Assembly: GCF_001039355.2 (NCBI RefSeq)
Contig: NW_019773514.1
Span: forward strand, 279,068-343,067
DNA from: Lingula anatina
Lineage: Eukaryota; Brachiopoda; Lingulata; Lingulida; Lingulidae
Direction: 5' to 3'
Length of the DNA: 64,000 nucleotides
Below are positions 38,901-49,934 of this stretch, piece by piece; position 1 is the first letter of the stretch; every line of letters starts with the position of its first letter. The notes under the pieces are model-generated. The model was not told where the DNA came from, made no database searches, and worked only from the letters and a program-made list of their open reading frames with translations. Both the position numbers and the translations under genes were made by a program.

Positions 38901-41900
38901 CGTAGCGCAAGCGTCTCGATTTCATAATTCACCCATACTCGCCTCAAATAATAGCCTCGGAATAAAAGGTGGTACCGCTATTCGCAGTTCGCGATGCTTT
39001 CGAGTTACGGAGCCCTGCTCAGGCTGCTCTTACTTGCGACATACCGCGTACAACAAACTAACTCTGTATTTGTGAAATATATATGGCAACGAAATATTGA
39101 GGGAAGGGGGGGGAGGAAAGAGGAATACCTCTGAATCTAAAAACTATGTTCCCAGAGATTGTCGTTGTTGTTAGCATTGAGCAGACACTTTTTGGGGCAC
39201 ATTGCATTTGTAATATCGAAAAGGGACCTTGATATACATGGACATGAACATGGACCCATGTAACCATGTCACCTAGAGGAAATTTTTAGGCATGAAATAT
39301 AATGGTGTTGGTAATATTGCAAAGATATGACGGCAATGTTGCCACCCTACACAGTTAAAGTGGTGTCCTAATTTCTAGTACATGTACGAAGGGGTCATAA
39401 TGCAAATTGGCATTTACAGTACACGTCCAAAAACGGAACCGAATGAAGTATTTCCTTATCTTTATGCATCAAATTAACATTTTATTTTGTATCAATAAAA
39501 GTGTCTGGTCTTATAGGACACTAGAAGCACAAGGGGGTCCTATGGCAACTTTTGCTACAACATGTATAAGGTTCAATGCAATACATAGTGACGATCGAGC
39601 CCAGAGAGTTCAAGGCAATTGCGTGCCACTCCTTTAACTTCAGATGTGAGTATGCGAAAATGTTGAGTTCGAGTCCATGTCAATACAGATAGAACACATC
39701 TTTTATATGTTGATGTTTTATTCACAAATTTCAAGATGGATATCAATACCTTTAGGAACAAATGAAATGTATCTGTGAAAATATTTACAATATATACATA
39801 TGTACATAATATGGGTACAAAACAAAATGAATAGATGCATCAATAAGTTACTGATAGATGAATTGGTAAAAACTACCAGTTTTTAGACTCGTCACCTGAC
39901 TTCGTAATCATAACGCTCGGCGTATCATTTATTTGGAATGAATGAACATGATACAGATTCATCCATATCGGTTGGAACCACTGGCGCCAGAAATACGCCG
40001 CAAATGTCACAATGTTCTCTTAGATTTTCCAATAGCTTAATCATGGATAACTTGAGCGGATGGATTTTAAACTGCCCTTTCTTCGTATTAAACCTTCGTT
40101 GGACAATATAATGAGCAGCAAAGATGAGCTATCCGTAGACGTTTAGAAATTGTTTTGCATGAAATCCGAAGGATTTCAATTTTACGTGGAACGCAATGTC
40201 TACACTTCACTCTCCTCATTAAACAAGAACCCGTGTTGGTCAATGATGGTTTCCACAACAGCCTGGAGTGGTGCGGCGGTAGATGCCATGTCGGCCAAAG
40301 AGGCAAACTCTGGCCGTAGTAGTGTGGGCCACCAGCAAATGGCAAGATTGGCTCTGGTCATGCAGTTGACATCACTGAGTGATGCCACTCTGAAAAAAAA
40401 AACAACCCATCAATCAAACATACTGATGATAAAAATATATAGGGTGTGCATATAATTTTCGAAACTGAGATATTTTTGTGTCGTCTTTTATAACCTTCAT
40501 ACATATATTTTATATATATATCTTTAACTTCATTATCTACGAAAGATACAAATATTCGCCAAAACGTAGATCGGCGCCTTAAGAAAAACTATTTTGAAAG
40601 TGATTTTGAGAACACTTTTGTTTATTTGGCATGACTTAATAATCGTAGAATCCAACTCACTTGTTCAAGTGTGTGGCCATGAATTTAAGCACGCGGTAGT
40701 GGGCAGCAGGAAGCTTCTGAAGCACATTTCTCAGAGCTTGAAGGCGACATGTTTTGTCTTGGATACCTGAAAATGACAAATCACACCTGAAATGATTTTA
40801 AAAATAAGTTCAGAAAACCTCTAAATAAATAAATAAATAAGCACCAAATCTAAATATCTCTCACAGAGAAACTCCTGCAAAAATGCATTTGCTAAATTTG
40901 GCAACATCAAAAAAAAAATATATATATATATATATATTCTAAAAATTGCGAAAAAGGGCGTCTTCCAGATCTGCTATAGTATCTTACCTGCTGCATTTAT
41001 AAGGTCTTCGTTAAGTTTGGTAAGAATCAGTGGCTCTTGCAGCTCACGGAAGAAAGTCTTCAGTGCTGTTGCCACATCATTGACAGAGATTTCCAAATCA
41101 TCAAAAACCAAACTATGATCTGTGAAACAAAAGCAGTTGGATAACATTCAAAGAGCAATCATATCCCATATAAAAAAAATTTTGGAGAAATATTTCTGTC
41201 CCCGTGCATTCTTTACTATGGCGCAAGTCTTTCGTTTGAAATTTTGGTAGGAAAAAAACTACTTTCTCAGTTAATAGTTTTTAGAAAAATATGAAATATA
41301 TATATAAAAGTATCATTCGAGGGGTAAATATGTTTTACAATATTAAATATAATTTTCTTAAACATTTGTTGCATAAATTTTACACATATCTTATTCCCAG
41401 GGACTGATATGATAAAAAACACAACCTTATTCTATTTAACTCACCTTCTTTAAACTTTTTCAACAGTAATTCTACATGTGCTTTGTTTCCAGGTACTCTA
41501 TACAGTCCTTCTGAACCGAGCCCATTCTCTTCAATATACGCAATGCATTTCTCTACGAACATAGGAAGAACTGCATCATCAAGTAAATAATCGTCCAAGG
41601 ACGTATTTATGGTGGTCTTTCCGCTAGGAACTTTTCTGGGCTTCTTACCAAATAACTTGGATCTGACGTAAGCCACTGCTCGCGCAATTCTTCGGCGTGT
41701 AAGATTAGTTTGAAACAAGTAAGATAATCCGCAAGACATTTTGAGTTGCTATCTTTCCAACTTGTTGCGAAGGGTAACCAAAGTTAATTGTTGACGTCAT
41801 CCAGTTCCACTTTATGACGTCACAATCTATTTTTATTCGTTGTCAGTAGACGATAAATAACGTTACAAACGTAACAATGATGGCTTTTTTTTATTTACAC

Positions 41901-42639
41901 GGATTGGACAATATAGTATATAGTAAGTTTTAAATTTTATTTTTGCAAGGGCTATCCATCAAAATTCAACGAAATTTATAAATTCACTACTATATTATAT
42001 TGCTCCCAGCGCATTAAGTTATGTATGGTCTAAAAGGAGATTTTTATAATACTGAAACGTAGACTTAGCAACTACCGCACAACCAAAAGGCTATTAATCA
42101 GGCAAATGTGTTAAAGTCGTATATGCATTGTATTAGGTACAAGCAAGCACTGACAACCCAGTAAAGTATAAATATTCTACAAAAATGTTTGATGTAAAAC
42201 ACTGCATAAAAAGACACAGGTTTTCTGAAAAAATAAGCAGTTTTGTTGGCTCCAAAGCTTATTTTCTCACATGTGACATCCAATACCAAGGGGGGTGGGT
42301 GGGGGGGGGGGGAGGGGAGAGGGAGCACATCCTTGTAATATTAAATTGTAATGAAATGCTTTTAATTGAAATTAACACAGCTTTAAGATCGGAGACTACA
42401 GACACGTTCGCGTTTTATCCAATTGCATAATGATGCAATTAACTCGGTTTACGAGCACAACAACACAACCGCACTCGTCTACACCAGAAGATATATGACA
42501 AATTGATAGCAATAGCGAGTGAAATTTGACACATACCAATGACTTCTTGGTCCAGGACAGCACTACTGGTACCCAGGGAAGCCAATACCATCAACACCGA
42601 GATACATGCAGATCTGGTGTCCATTGTTATGCCGGCCAT
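35926..42639 (-). CDS. Secreted phospholipase A2 fused to a chitin-binding domain
   Basis: Six exons whose phases all match: 42639..42537, 38528..38358, 37562..37263, 36949..36802, 36603..36485 and 36068..35926 (327 aa). Exon 1 encodes a signal peptide. Exon 2 is a peritrophin-A/CBM14 chitin-binding domain with six Cys (KICDTG...[11 protein letters not shown]...[10 protein letters not shown]). Exon 3 is a roughly 100-aa Cys-containing segment ([12 protein letters not shown]...FDGRCL) that I cannot place firmly. Exons 4-6 are a complete sPLA2: calcium loop YGCYCGLGG (223-231), catalytic CCKIHDDC (His246-Asp247) and [10 protein letters not shown] (Asp300). It should release sn-2 fatty acids extracellularly, possibly held on chitinous material. 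The RhoGAP gene lies in intron 1 on the same strand, so exon 1 is the least certain link; exons 2-6 are secure. Regulation was not visible. An (ATT)n tract abuts the exon 4 acceptor. Confidence 0.82.
38893..39017. repeat. Diverged foldback element in PLA2 intron 1
   Basis: The ends CTGGGCCCCGTAGC and TTTCGAGTTACGGAGCCCTG match the ends of the element at 5840-5990. The interior is more degenerate and the inverted arms are only partly paired. Confidence 0.65.
40200..41739 (-). CDS. Small RhoGAP-domain protein
   Basis: Four exons, 41739..41445, 41119..40988, 40766..40661 and 40389..40200, 240 aa, phases consistent. Nearly the whole protein is one RhoGAP domain, which stimulates GTP hydrolysis by Rho-family GTPases in the cytosol. 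A basic N-terminus (RRRIAR, GKKPRK) precedes the domain. Features are [28 protein letters not shown] with the arginine finger Arg81, a [13 protein letters not shown] helix, and [21 protein letters not shown] near the C-terminus. By motif, the closest known domains are those of p190RhoGAP (ARHGAP35/ARHGAP5), but the long GTPase/FF regions are absent and the Ser of the common GLYRVSG motif is Pro. It lies inside intron 1 of the PLA2 gene on the same strand. The start is the first Met, with no upstream exon seen, so a longer 5' part cannot be excluded. Confidence 0.85.
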
Positions 42640-43269
42640 TGACTAGTACTTCTTCAATACTACACAGGTACGTATCTGCTAACCCTCCCCGAAGTTCAAG
42701 TGTTGAGACTGACGCATATTTTATATTTATATCCATTTACCCATTATCCCTGGCTGTCACCAGTGGATACCCGCGATGAGTACGATAAGCGCGCCCAAAA
42801 TGTATGTTAAGGAGGTAATATCCTGACGTCGAGTTTAAACAGAAAATAACCAGTGTCTAAGGACGGGAATTTGAATTAATTTGTTTATGCATGTATGTTT
42901 CACTTAAAATATTTTGCAATTGAGAACAATCTAGTCTCACATACTGGTGGTTTTTATCGTTAAAAAAGGACATGGCTACTGGCACCACAACTTCACTAAA
43001 TCAGACCAGATATAGTCCAACTGATGTCCTCACGCGAACATATTGCTAAATACGATATAAAGATTTAATAGATGTCATTTGTCATTTTGGCTGTATGAGT
43101 GGTCAGTCAAGCCACAGTGAACGCATTCCGATTCAGACATCGTACCAGCTGGGTCGGTCCAACACACACGAGATAGTTAGTTATCCCCCAGCTGTTCGAA
43201 GAGGCGTGTCAGAGAATTAAGCTGATTCCATTGATTGCACTTTAGCAAGACCCCCCCCCCCCCCCCCCG
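42640..43269. other. Upstream flank of PLA2 gene
   Basis: The 5' flank of the PLA2 signal exon. It contains no supported exon and ends in a poly-C run at about 43251-43268. Confidence 0.4.
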
Positions 43270-44391
43270 CAGAGATAGACCGACCCAGCTAGTACGATGT
43301 GTGCATCTGAATGTATACACCAGCGGTCTACGTGGAACGACCCAACTCTGTGGGGACTCTCGCTGACTACAATCAGCATAATTTTAGCTGAATAAATTAA
43401 GCATAAAAAAGAATCTAAAATTTCGCTTACATATTTTATTTTATTTGTCAATCAATTTCTTCGCTGTACACGAGGTTTGCGGCATCAGTAACGCAGGCAA
43501 ATGTTAATTAGTAGTTTATTTTAACTTATTTTGACTTAAATGTATCAAGGGGTAACATTAACATAATATCAATTCTAATAACTAAACTTCGTTTTAGCGT
43601 CAAATTATATTAGACAGCTTGTGGGACCTTCGAACAAATCGTCTATACTATTGGGTGTTGAGTAGGCCTACTAGTATTGAAAATCCTGAATTCCTGGGTA
43701 AAAAAAAAATTATACGTGGGATTCAGCTTGAGTTGACATCCTTAAACTACCCAGGCGTCGTTCTGCAGAGATTATGGACCAGTCTGTGTGCTCTAGGCTG
43801 TGTGACGATGTACAGAAGTGNCCCCCCCCCCCCCCCCCCGCAGAGATAGACCGACCCAGCTAGTACGATGTGTGCATCTGAATGTATACACCAGCGGTCT
43901 ACGTGGAACGACCCAACTCTGTGGGGACTCTCGCTGACTACAATCAGCATATTTTTAGCTGAATAAATTAAGCATAAAAAAGAATCTAAAATTTCGCTTA
44001 CATATTTTATTTTATTTGTCAATCAATTTCTTCGCTGTACACGAGGTTTGCGGCATCAGTAACGCAGGCAAATGTTAATTAGTAGTTTATTTTAACTTAT
44101 TTTGACTTAAATGTATCAAGGGGTAACATTAACATAATATCAATTCTAATAACTAAACTTCGTTTTAGCGTCAAATTATATTAGACAGCTTGTGGGACCT
44201 TCGAACAAATCGTCTATACTATTGGGTGTTGAGTAGGCCTACTAGTATTGAAAATCCTGAATTCCTGGGTAAAAAAAAAATTATACGTGGGATTCAGCTT
44301 GAGTTGACATCCTTAAACTACCCAGGCGTCGTTCTGCAGAGATTATGGACCAGTCTGTGTGCTCTAGGCTGTGTGACGATGTACAGAAGTG
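43270..44391. other. Block present twice across an N (likely assembly duplication)
   Basis: 43270-43820 and 43839-44391 are almost identical (about 551 bp) and are separated only by N plus poly-C. The first copy ends at GTACAGAAGTG before the N, and the second continues GTACAGAAGTGTTTG. The block has no gene that I can support. Confidence 0.85.
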
Positions 44392-44691
44392 TTTGAAAAC
44401 TGTTCTTTAATACTCTGTAATATCACTGTTTTTGGTCGACCTACAGTATATACCAATATTAAAGTTACGGACACTGATCCACCCCGATGCACCGTCCTTT
44501 ATGGTACACCGTTTCACGCGGGCACTCGCACTGCGGAGGCAGACAAACTGCTGCACATATCGGGAACGGGTTTCTGCAAGTCGCCCTACAAGATCCGCAG
44601 AATTTCCAAACCTGACCCCATGGACATATATGTAGTCGAGCTGGAAAAGAATTTACAAGCTGAATATCAACATTTAAGATAAGAAAACTAA

Positions 44692-45273
44692 TACTTTCTT
44701 AAGTCTGATTATGTTTGCGCTTTTGATATCGCCTACTACCTGCTCCAGACGAGAGTGTTTTGGTTTTTTATCGACGACCGATTGTATTTATTACAGTGTA
44801 GAATGGTTGTAGGTGAAACCAGGACTTAAGATTTGCTAATTTACCAAAACAAATTAAATAAACATTAAAAAAGTCTGATGTGACCAATACATATATATCA
44901 TATTTTTTTTAACGTTATTGTCGGTTTACTTACTATAATATCCTTGTATCTGACCCTTGAATAAAGGAAATAAAAAACAAGTAAAGATTAATGAAAATCA
45001 AATAAGAAAGTATGATCAATCCCTTTATTATCATCTTTATATAACAAAGACGTTTCCGCCGATGGTCCTATATGTATTACATCGGGTCCTAATTCCTTTT
45101 TCACATACTTTGATACGTACTGTAGTACGCACTGTGCAGCTATCGCGCCAAAGAAATTTTCGAAAACTTGTTTTATATTAATAACCATTCATGTTGACCA
45201 AGCGTTTTGAAATACCTGTATTTTTTTATGCATTCTGTTCCAGAAAATTTGCCCTGTAAAAATATCCACTCAC
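44692..45273. other. Non-coding stretch
   Basis: AT-rich, with no supported exon. Overlapping open frames on both strands near 44957-45188 lack any family signature. Confidence 0.4.
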
Positions 45274-45333
45274 CTCTCCATTTGAAAGCATTAATAACAA
45301 TACGGCACACACTATTCCTACAGACGAACACAT
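45274..45333 (-). CDS. Orphan signal-peptide exon candidate
   Basis: ATG followed by 20 codons of strongly hydrophobic sequence (MCSSVGIVCAVLLLMLSNGE), ending at a consensus GAG|GTGAGT donor in phase 0. It looks like a first exon of a secreted protein on the minus strand. It cannot be an alternative first exon of the PLA2 gene, whose exon 2 needs phase 1. No following exon was found before that gene, so it may be a relic or belong to an undetected gene. Confidence 0.35.
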
Positions 45334-46232
45334 TTTTGGTTTGCCCACACAAAACAGCGTTTTAGTTAGGTAGTAAAACCAGGGTTTACATATTTATACG
45401 CAGTATATACATATATAGCAACATTCCCGCTGAAGAAAGACCGAGCTGATCTCCATAACAGGAATACCGGGTTAATACATACTATTTCCTTTAGAGATGC
45501 GTCTTGTTTGTACCATCAATTTGGCTTTTAAATTCTGCTGCGGTGTGTGTGTGTGTGTTTTTTTCTTCGGCATTTTTGAAATATTTTAAATAATTCTAAT
45601 GACTGATACTTTCATGTTTAAACCTGTGTCAATTCATTTGTTTTTGTGGCATTGAGGGCCATATTTCAACGCAAAGGACGAAAAAAAAAGGCGACCCCCC
45701 CCCCCCCAAAACACACACACCGTCATGCCTGATTGATGAGAAGACAATGCCATCATGGCATCTAAAAATGAGGAACTTGACAGCTCTATTCGTTTGAATT
45801 CGTTGATCGAAATCCATAATTGCGGGTAAATAATGTCACATTTCTCTGGAAAAGTTTGCGTTCAAAGAAACAGTCCATTTTCCCGAAACGATTCGTTGCT
45901 AGGTCATGCATGTATTTATATTAAGCTCAGCATTTGACCTTGAACTGAAACTGCAACACATATCGATGAATATGGCCTAAATTGACTCAAGTTCTCTCTT
46001 CTTCATAACACATACAGTAAAAAGTCGCCATACCCCCAAAGAATATTTTACTGAAAAGATACTATTCTTCATTTCAGACCTCCCCCCCCCCACCCGCCTT
46101 CCCCTTTCCCATCAATATAGTACGTAGCTACGGCTCTGCACACTAAACAGCACATTGCAAAGTCTAGCCAGGATATATCACAGCCGATATCAGCAGACAG
46201 CACGTGTTATCATAGGAAGTACGTGTATTCAG
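45334..46232. other. Non-coding stretch
   Basis: Contains a short GT run (45544-45560) and two poly-C/purine-poor patches (45695-45708, 46081-46090). No exon could be supported. Confidence 0.4.
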
Positions 46233-46422
46233 GAGACCAACCATACGGTGCTACGCCCAGACACCCGGCAAAACCTACTGCCCCGGACACTCTTCGCGAA
46301 CTGAGCTGGTCCGACACAAGCTACCGATGGATGCTAAGCCTATCCCTTTTGAAGAGGTGGAGCGGTGGGTGAAGCCACCTCCACCGGAGACGAAGGTGAA
46401 ACTCAGTCTACGTTTCTGTTAA
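46233..46422 (+). CDS. Orphan exon candidate, unknown protein
   Basis: Open frame of about 62 codons directly after a GTATTCAG acceptor (phase 2). It has balanced coding-like composition against an AT-rich background, including LPMDAKPIPFEEVERWV and a PPPPETK stretch. It can end at an AAG|GTGAAA donor (46395) or run to TAA at 46422. I do not recognise the protein and found no partner exons. A second frame is also open across part of it, so the call is weak. Confidence 0.3.
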
Positions 46423-47347
46423 TACTATCATTAATTAGTGTATCTCAGGTGTAAGAGAAAATCATGCCCAGACCCTAGTCCTGACCTCATGTGTCCCTGT
46501 GTGTGGAGGGAGGGGGTGGGGACGGCATATTGGTGTCTACAGCAACAGTAGTTTTCATGCGTGTGTGTGTGTGCGTGCGTGCATGCGTGTTCGTGTGGGC
46601 ATTTTTGTGCCTGCAACACTGGTAATTTCGTCAGATATATAAACGAGTACATATCTGTATGCGTATTTGTGATAATGATAAAAAGTAGGTCAGGAAGTCT
46701 TATTAGGTTTCACAACGCACACATATATGCAAGTAATAAAAGTGAACGTGATGTAGGTGCAAACATTCCCCGCTTACAAAAATGAAGAAAAAGGAAATAA
46801 GATGTCAGGTTGACTTTTAAGATAATAAATAATAATAAAATTAATCTTCACTATTTCTCTCAGAAAACAGGCAAAATATTAAAAGCTGCCAATAGAATAT
46901 TTTATTTCCCTTTGAGATTATGAACACCATACAAACGCGTGCCGCAACACATTTCGCCGTTTCTGTANAGGGTTTTTACTGGCTAAACAGAGATATCTTG
47001 TGAAAATTAGTCTTTCTTCGGTGGCAGCAGATGGATGGGACAGGCATATACAGTTTTAAAGGAGACAAGTAATAAAGCACGTGGCTTCGACTCAGGCAAT
47101 GTCATCTATTGTAAGATTTTGAAACTGGAAGCCACAACCAATCTATTCATCAATGCCATGACAAGTAGGCTCAATTATTATCCCATCACCTCAATCTGGC
47201 TCCCAAATGTTATCAAGTCAGCAGAGTACTACTAGCTACCTGAAACAGTCTTCAAACAAACAAACAAACAAACAAACACAAAATAAAAAAAGTATACTAT
47301 ACATCCACACAAAATCTAACTTTCTGTCAACATACTGAATTTTTTTC
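46423..47347. other. Non-coding stretch with (GT)n
   Basis: A GT/GC-type alternating tract lies at 46560-46590, an N at 46968, and a short (CAAA)n run near 47257-47278. No exon supported. Confidence 0.4.
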
Positions 47348-47485
47348 TTACAAACAAAAGTCCTTGTCAAAGAACTTAATCATTCTGTCCACAGCCTGTT
47401 TCCCCAGACCACAGTCCAGTAACTGGTCTCTACTGGCCCCTACAATGGCCCCAACACTGCCCATGGTGTCCAGCACTAATAGACA
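47348..47485 (-). CDS. Helix-hairpin-helix terminal exon, probably SPO16 alternative end
   Basis: 46 codons to a TAA, after a possible GGACAG acceptor (phase 0). The peptide contains DTMGSVGAIVGASRDQLL followed by a CGLGKQAVDRMIKFF segment, which has the form of the last helix-hairpin-helix of ERCC1/XPF-type proteins (FGSLxxL..AS.E.L....GLG...A..I..FF). It lies 254 bp downstream of the apparent stop of SPO16 on the same strand. SPO16 is an ERCC1-like protein, so this is probably its C-terminal exon, reached from a donor inside the preceding exon such as ATG|GTAGCT. The exact junction is not resolved. Confidence 0.55.
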   Translation of the reverse strand, partial: CLLVLDTMGSVGAIVGASRDQLLDCGLGKQAVDRMIKFFDKDFCL

Positions 47486-47738
47486 CTGTCCTTTAGGTCA
47501 AGGCTTTAATATAATAATAAAAGCCTCAATATGCCTCACATACAATGTAAAATATTTAAAATTAAAATGTGACCCACTGTCTTCCACAATTTGCTAATCT
47601 ATCAGCTTACATATTTACAACGTATGATAATATAATATTTTTTAGACTTACACAATATTTACAGTTTATTATAGTTAAAAATGGATTTAATTTTTTTTTC
47701 ATGTTCAAATAGGACTGCATGACTAATCTACAGGTGTA

Positions 47739-49934
47739 TTACGCATGCAGTCTATATTGATTAAGGATATCTTGTCGATTCAGTATCTGGTTAGCTACCA
47801 TTTGATCTAATACCATTTCTTCTACGTCCAGCTGGGTGGCAGACATTTTTTGGAGTCTCTTAGGCAGGAGGTCAGACACAGGAGGACAGGTCATCTGGAG
47901 GAAATGATAAAAATAGACCCTCAAGTGTAAAATATTGATATTTCTTTGTTGTAAAAGTTTTAACTTTCTGAGCATATGTTGTCCTAATATCAAAATCTGG
48001 ATAAATCACTCAAGTTTCATTCAATTTTGCTTGGCAAATCTGCTAGAAAAAAAAAACTTGACATCAAAATATCATTTTATCATTAAGATCTTATTTTGAG
48101 AAGGACACATATATTACCATATCATACAAACAAGCATGCTACACAGATCTAGAAACATGTATAAAAATTACATCATATTCATGGTCTCAGAACAATTCTT
48201 CAACAGGAAATTCCCACATGGTCAAATGTCCAAGGAGATGGTCCTAGAATCCATGCCCACCCTTTATAAAACCCACCTTTGCCAATATGAGCATGTTTTG
48301 GACACATTCCTCTGCACTGTGGGCTGGGATCATATGAAGTTGGCCAAAAAACCTGGTACAAGAAGACAAATTCTATAACAGCATCTTTAAGATAAAAAAA
48401 CAGACATGCTGAAAACTAAATAAAAAGGCTGATATTGAACAAGTCATGTTTTTGATAAACCACAGTATACAAATTACAATATCCAATTATGTAATAATTA
48501 CTGTCATATTTATCACTGAACATGAAAGCAAAACTAATTAACACAGTACAGCTAACACAATCGCAACAGATTTACCTCTCTTACAGCACACTTAACACAA
48601 TAAGGCCACAGCTTATATAATAATTATTTATTTTCCAGCTTTTAAAATCAAAATGCACTTTTTGCAATCTCATCTCTTTTTCCTCAATCAAAACTCACCT
48701 TCTAGACAGGCAGCATGCCCGATATAGCACATCTCAAAGTACACCTCCCTTGACCTATGTACACCTAACGTAACTCCACCTCAGCACACTAAACACAATC
48801 ACAGCACATCTACCACAATCACAGCATACCTACTGCAATGACTTACCTTTGCTGTAGAACAGAAAACACTGCCAGCTCTTCCTTGCCATGAAGTGGAGCT
48901 GTAGCAATAACATAACAATTAGCATGCACTTGGAGAAACTTTTCTAACCTGAAAAATAAAATAGATATGATTAATTAAGAGCTAATTTTTTTTCTTCATA
49001 AGGAGAAAAACGTATTTTATTTATAATGATGCAATTATTAATTGTGCTTTCTCAAGTTTTCTTAAAAATGTTATTCAAATGATTCCACAGATGTACCCAT
49101 CCTAAAAGAACTTCTGTATTTCTTAATAAATATATAGATATCAAATAAATAAACAAACAAATGAAAACAACCTGATTGGTTTATATCACTGATTGATTGA
49201 TTAATTGACCAATTGGTTGATTGACTGGTTGTTCATTTGAATTGTTTATTAATTAGTTGGTTGATTGATATAATACTGGCTGTTCAAATGTATAATAAAG
49301 TAAAGGTAATAATACACTCACCTTTGTGTGAGTTCTGGGTCTAACTGTACCTTTTCCTGTATAGGCCACACAGTGACAGCCTCCTGGAGGGGCACTATCA
49401 GGAATGCAATCCCAGACTTGGGAAATATGCAGCTATTCTGAACCACAGTGCCTGAAACTATAGCACAAAAAGCTCCAATTTGTTTGAAATTTAAAACCCA
49501 AGTAAAGCACCTAAAAAACCCTTGCAGACCAGAATATATTGCAGCAGTGCTCCCAGAGTAGAGCCAGCTAGAGTACTCCCACAACATAAAAATGAATAGA
49601 ATTTGGAGCATATGCTGATTAGTAAAATTTTGAACAATTTACTTAATAAGGATTTGTTTAACCAATAAAAGGAATTTGAAATTGTTTTTCTTTTCTTTTT
49701 TGAGAATTATAAAGACTAAATTAAAAAGAAATGACTGTGCAGAAACATAAAAAGTATTCTATGAATTTAAATTAAATTAAGTGTCCCTTAAAAGTGGAAG
49801 TGAAATTTGAAACTGCACAGTATATCACAGTTACCTCTGACTTTATGCTGTTGTTTAAGCAGTCTCCCTGTCTCAGTATTTTCCAGAGAGGTGTGGATGA
49901 TAACAGGCCACTGCTGGTCAGTCTTCACAGACAT
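47739..49934 (-). CDS. SPO16: SPO16 (C1orf146) meiotic crossover factor
   Basis: Five exons in phase: 49934..49835, 49457..49322, 48948..48847, 48352..48277 and 47894..47739 (189 aa; human is about 180). SPO16 forms an XPF-ERCC1-like complex with SHOC1 that binds branched DNA and promotes synapsis and crossovers in meiosis. Matching blocks in order are WPVIIHTSLEN...QQHKVR, the KSGIAFLI strand, LEKFLQVHANCYVIATAPLHGKEE (split here by introns), VLQQRFFGQLHMIPAHSAEECV and MLILAK. The exon 2 acceptor could also be TTTCAG six bases in (49451), which keeps frame. The last exon ends in TAA, but a helix-hairpin-helix exon lies just beyond (47348-47485) and may replace its end. The gene is head-to-head with ACBD5, 838 bp apart. 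Recognition is by remembered family motifs, with no search run. Confidence 0.85.

Noticed and set aside
44389..44682. Plus-strand 97-codon open frame ending TAA
   Set aside because: Composition is partly coding-like in its second half, but no domain, no convincing start and no partner exons. A second frame is open across the same bases.
44988..45188. Minus-strand frame after the orphan signal exon
   Set aside because: The intron needed would be under 90 bp and no acceptor keeps the phase 0 required by the signal exon.
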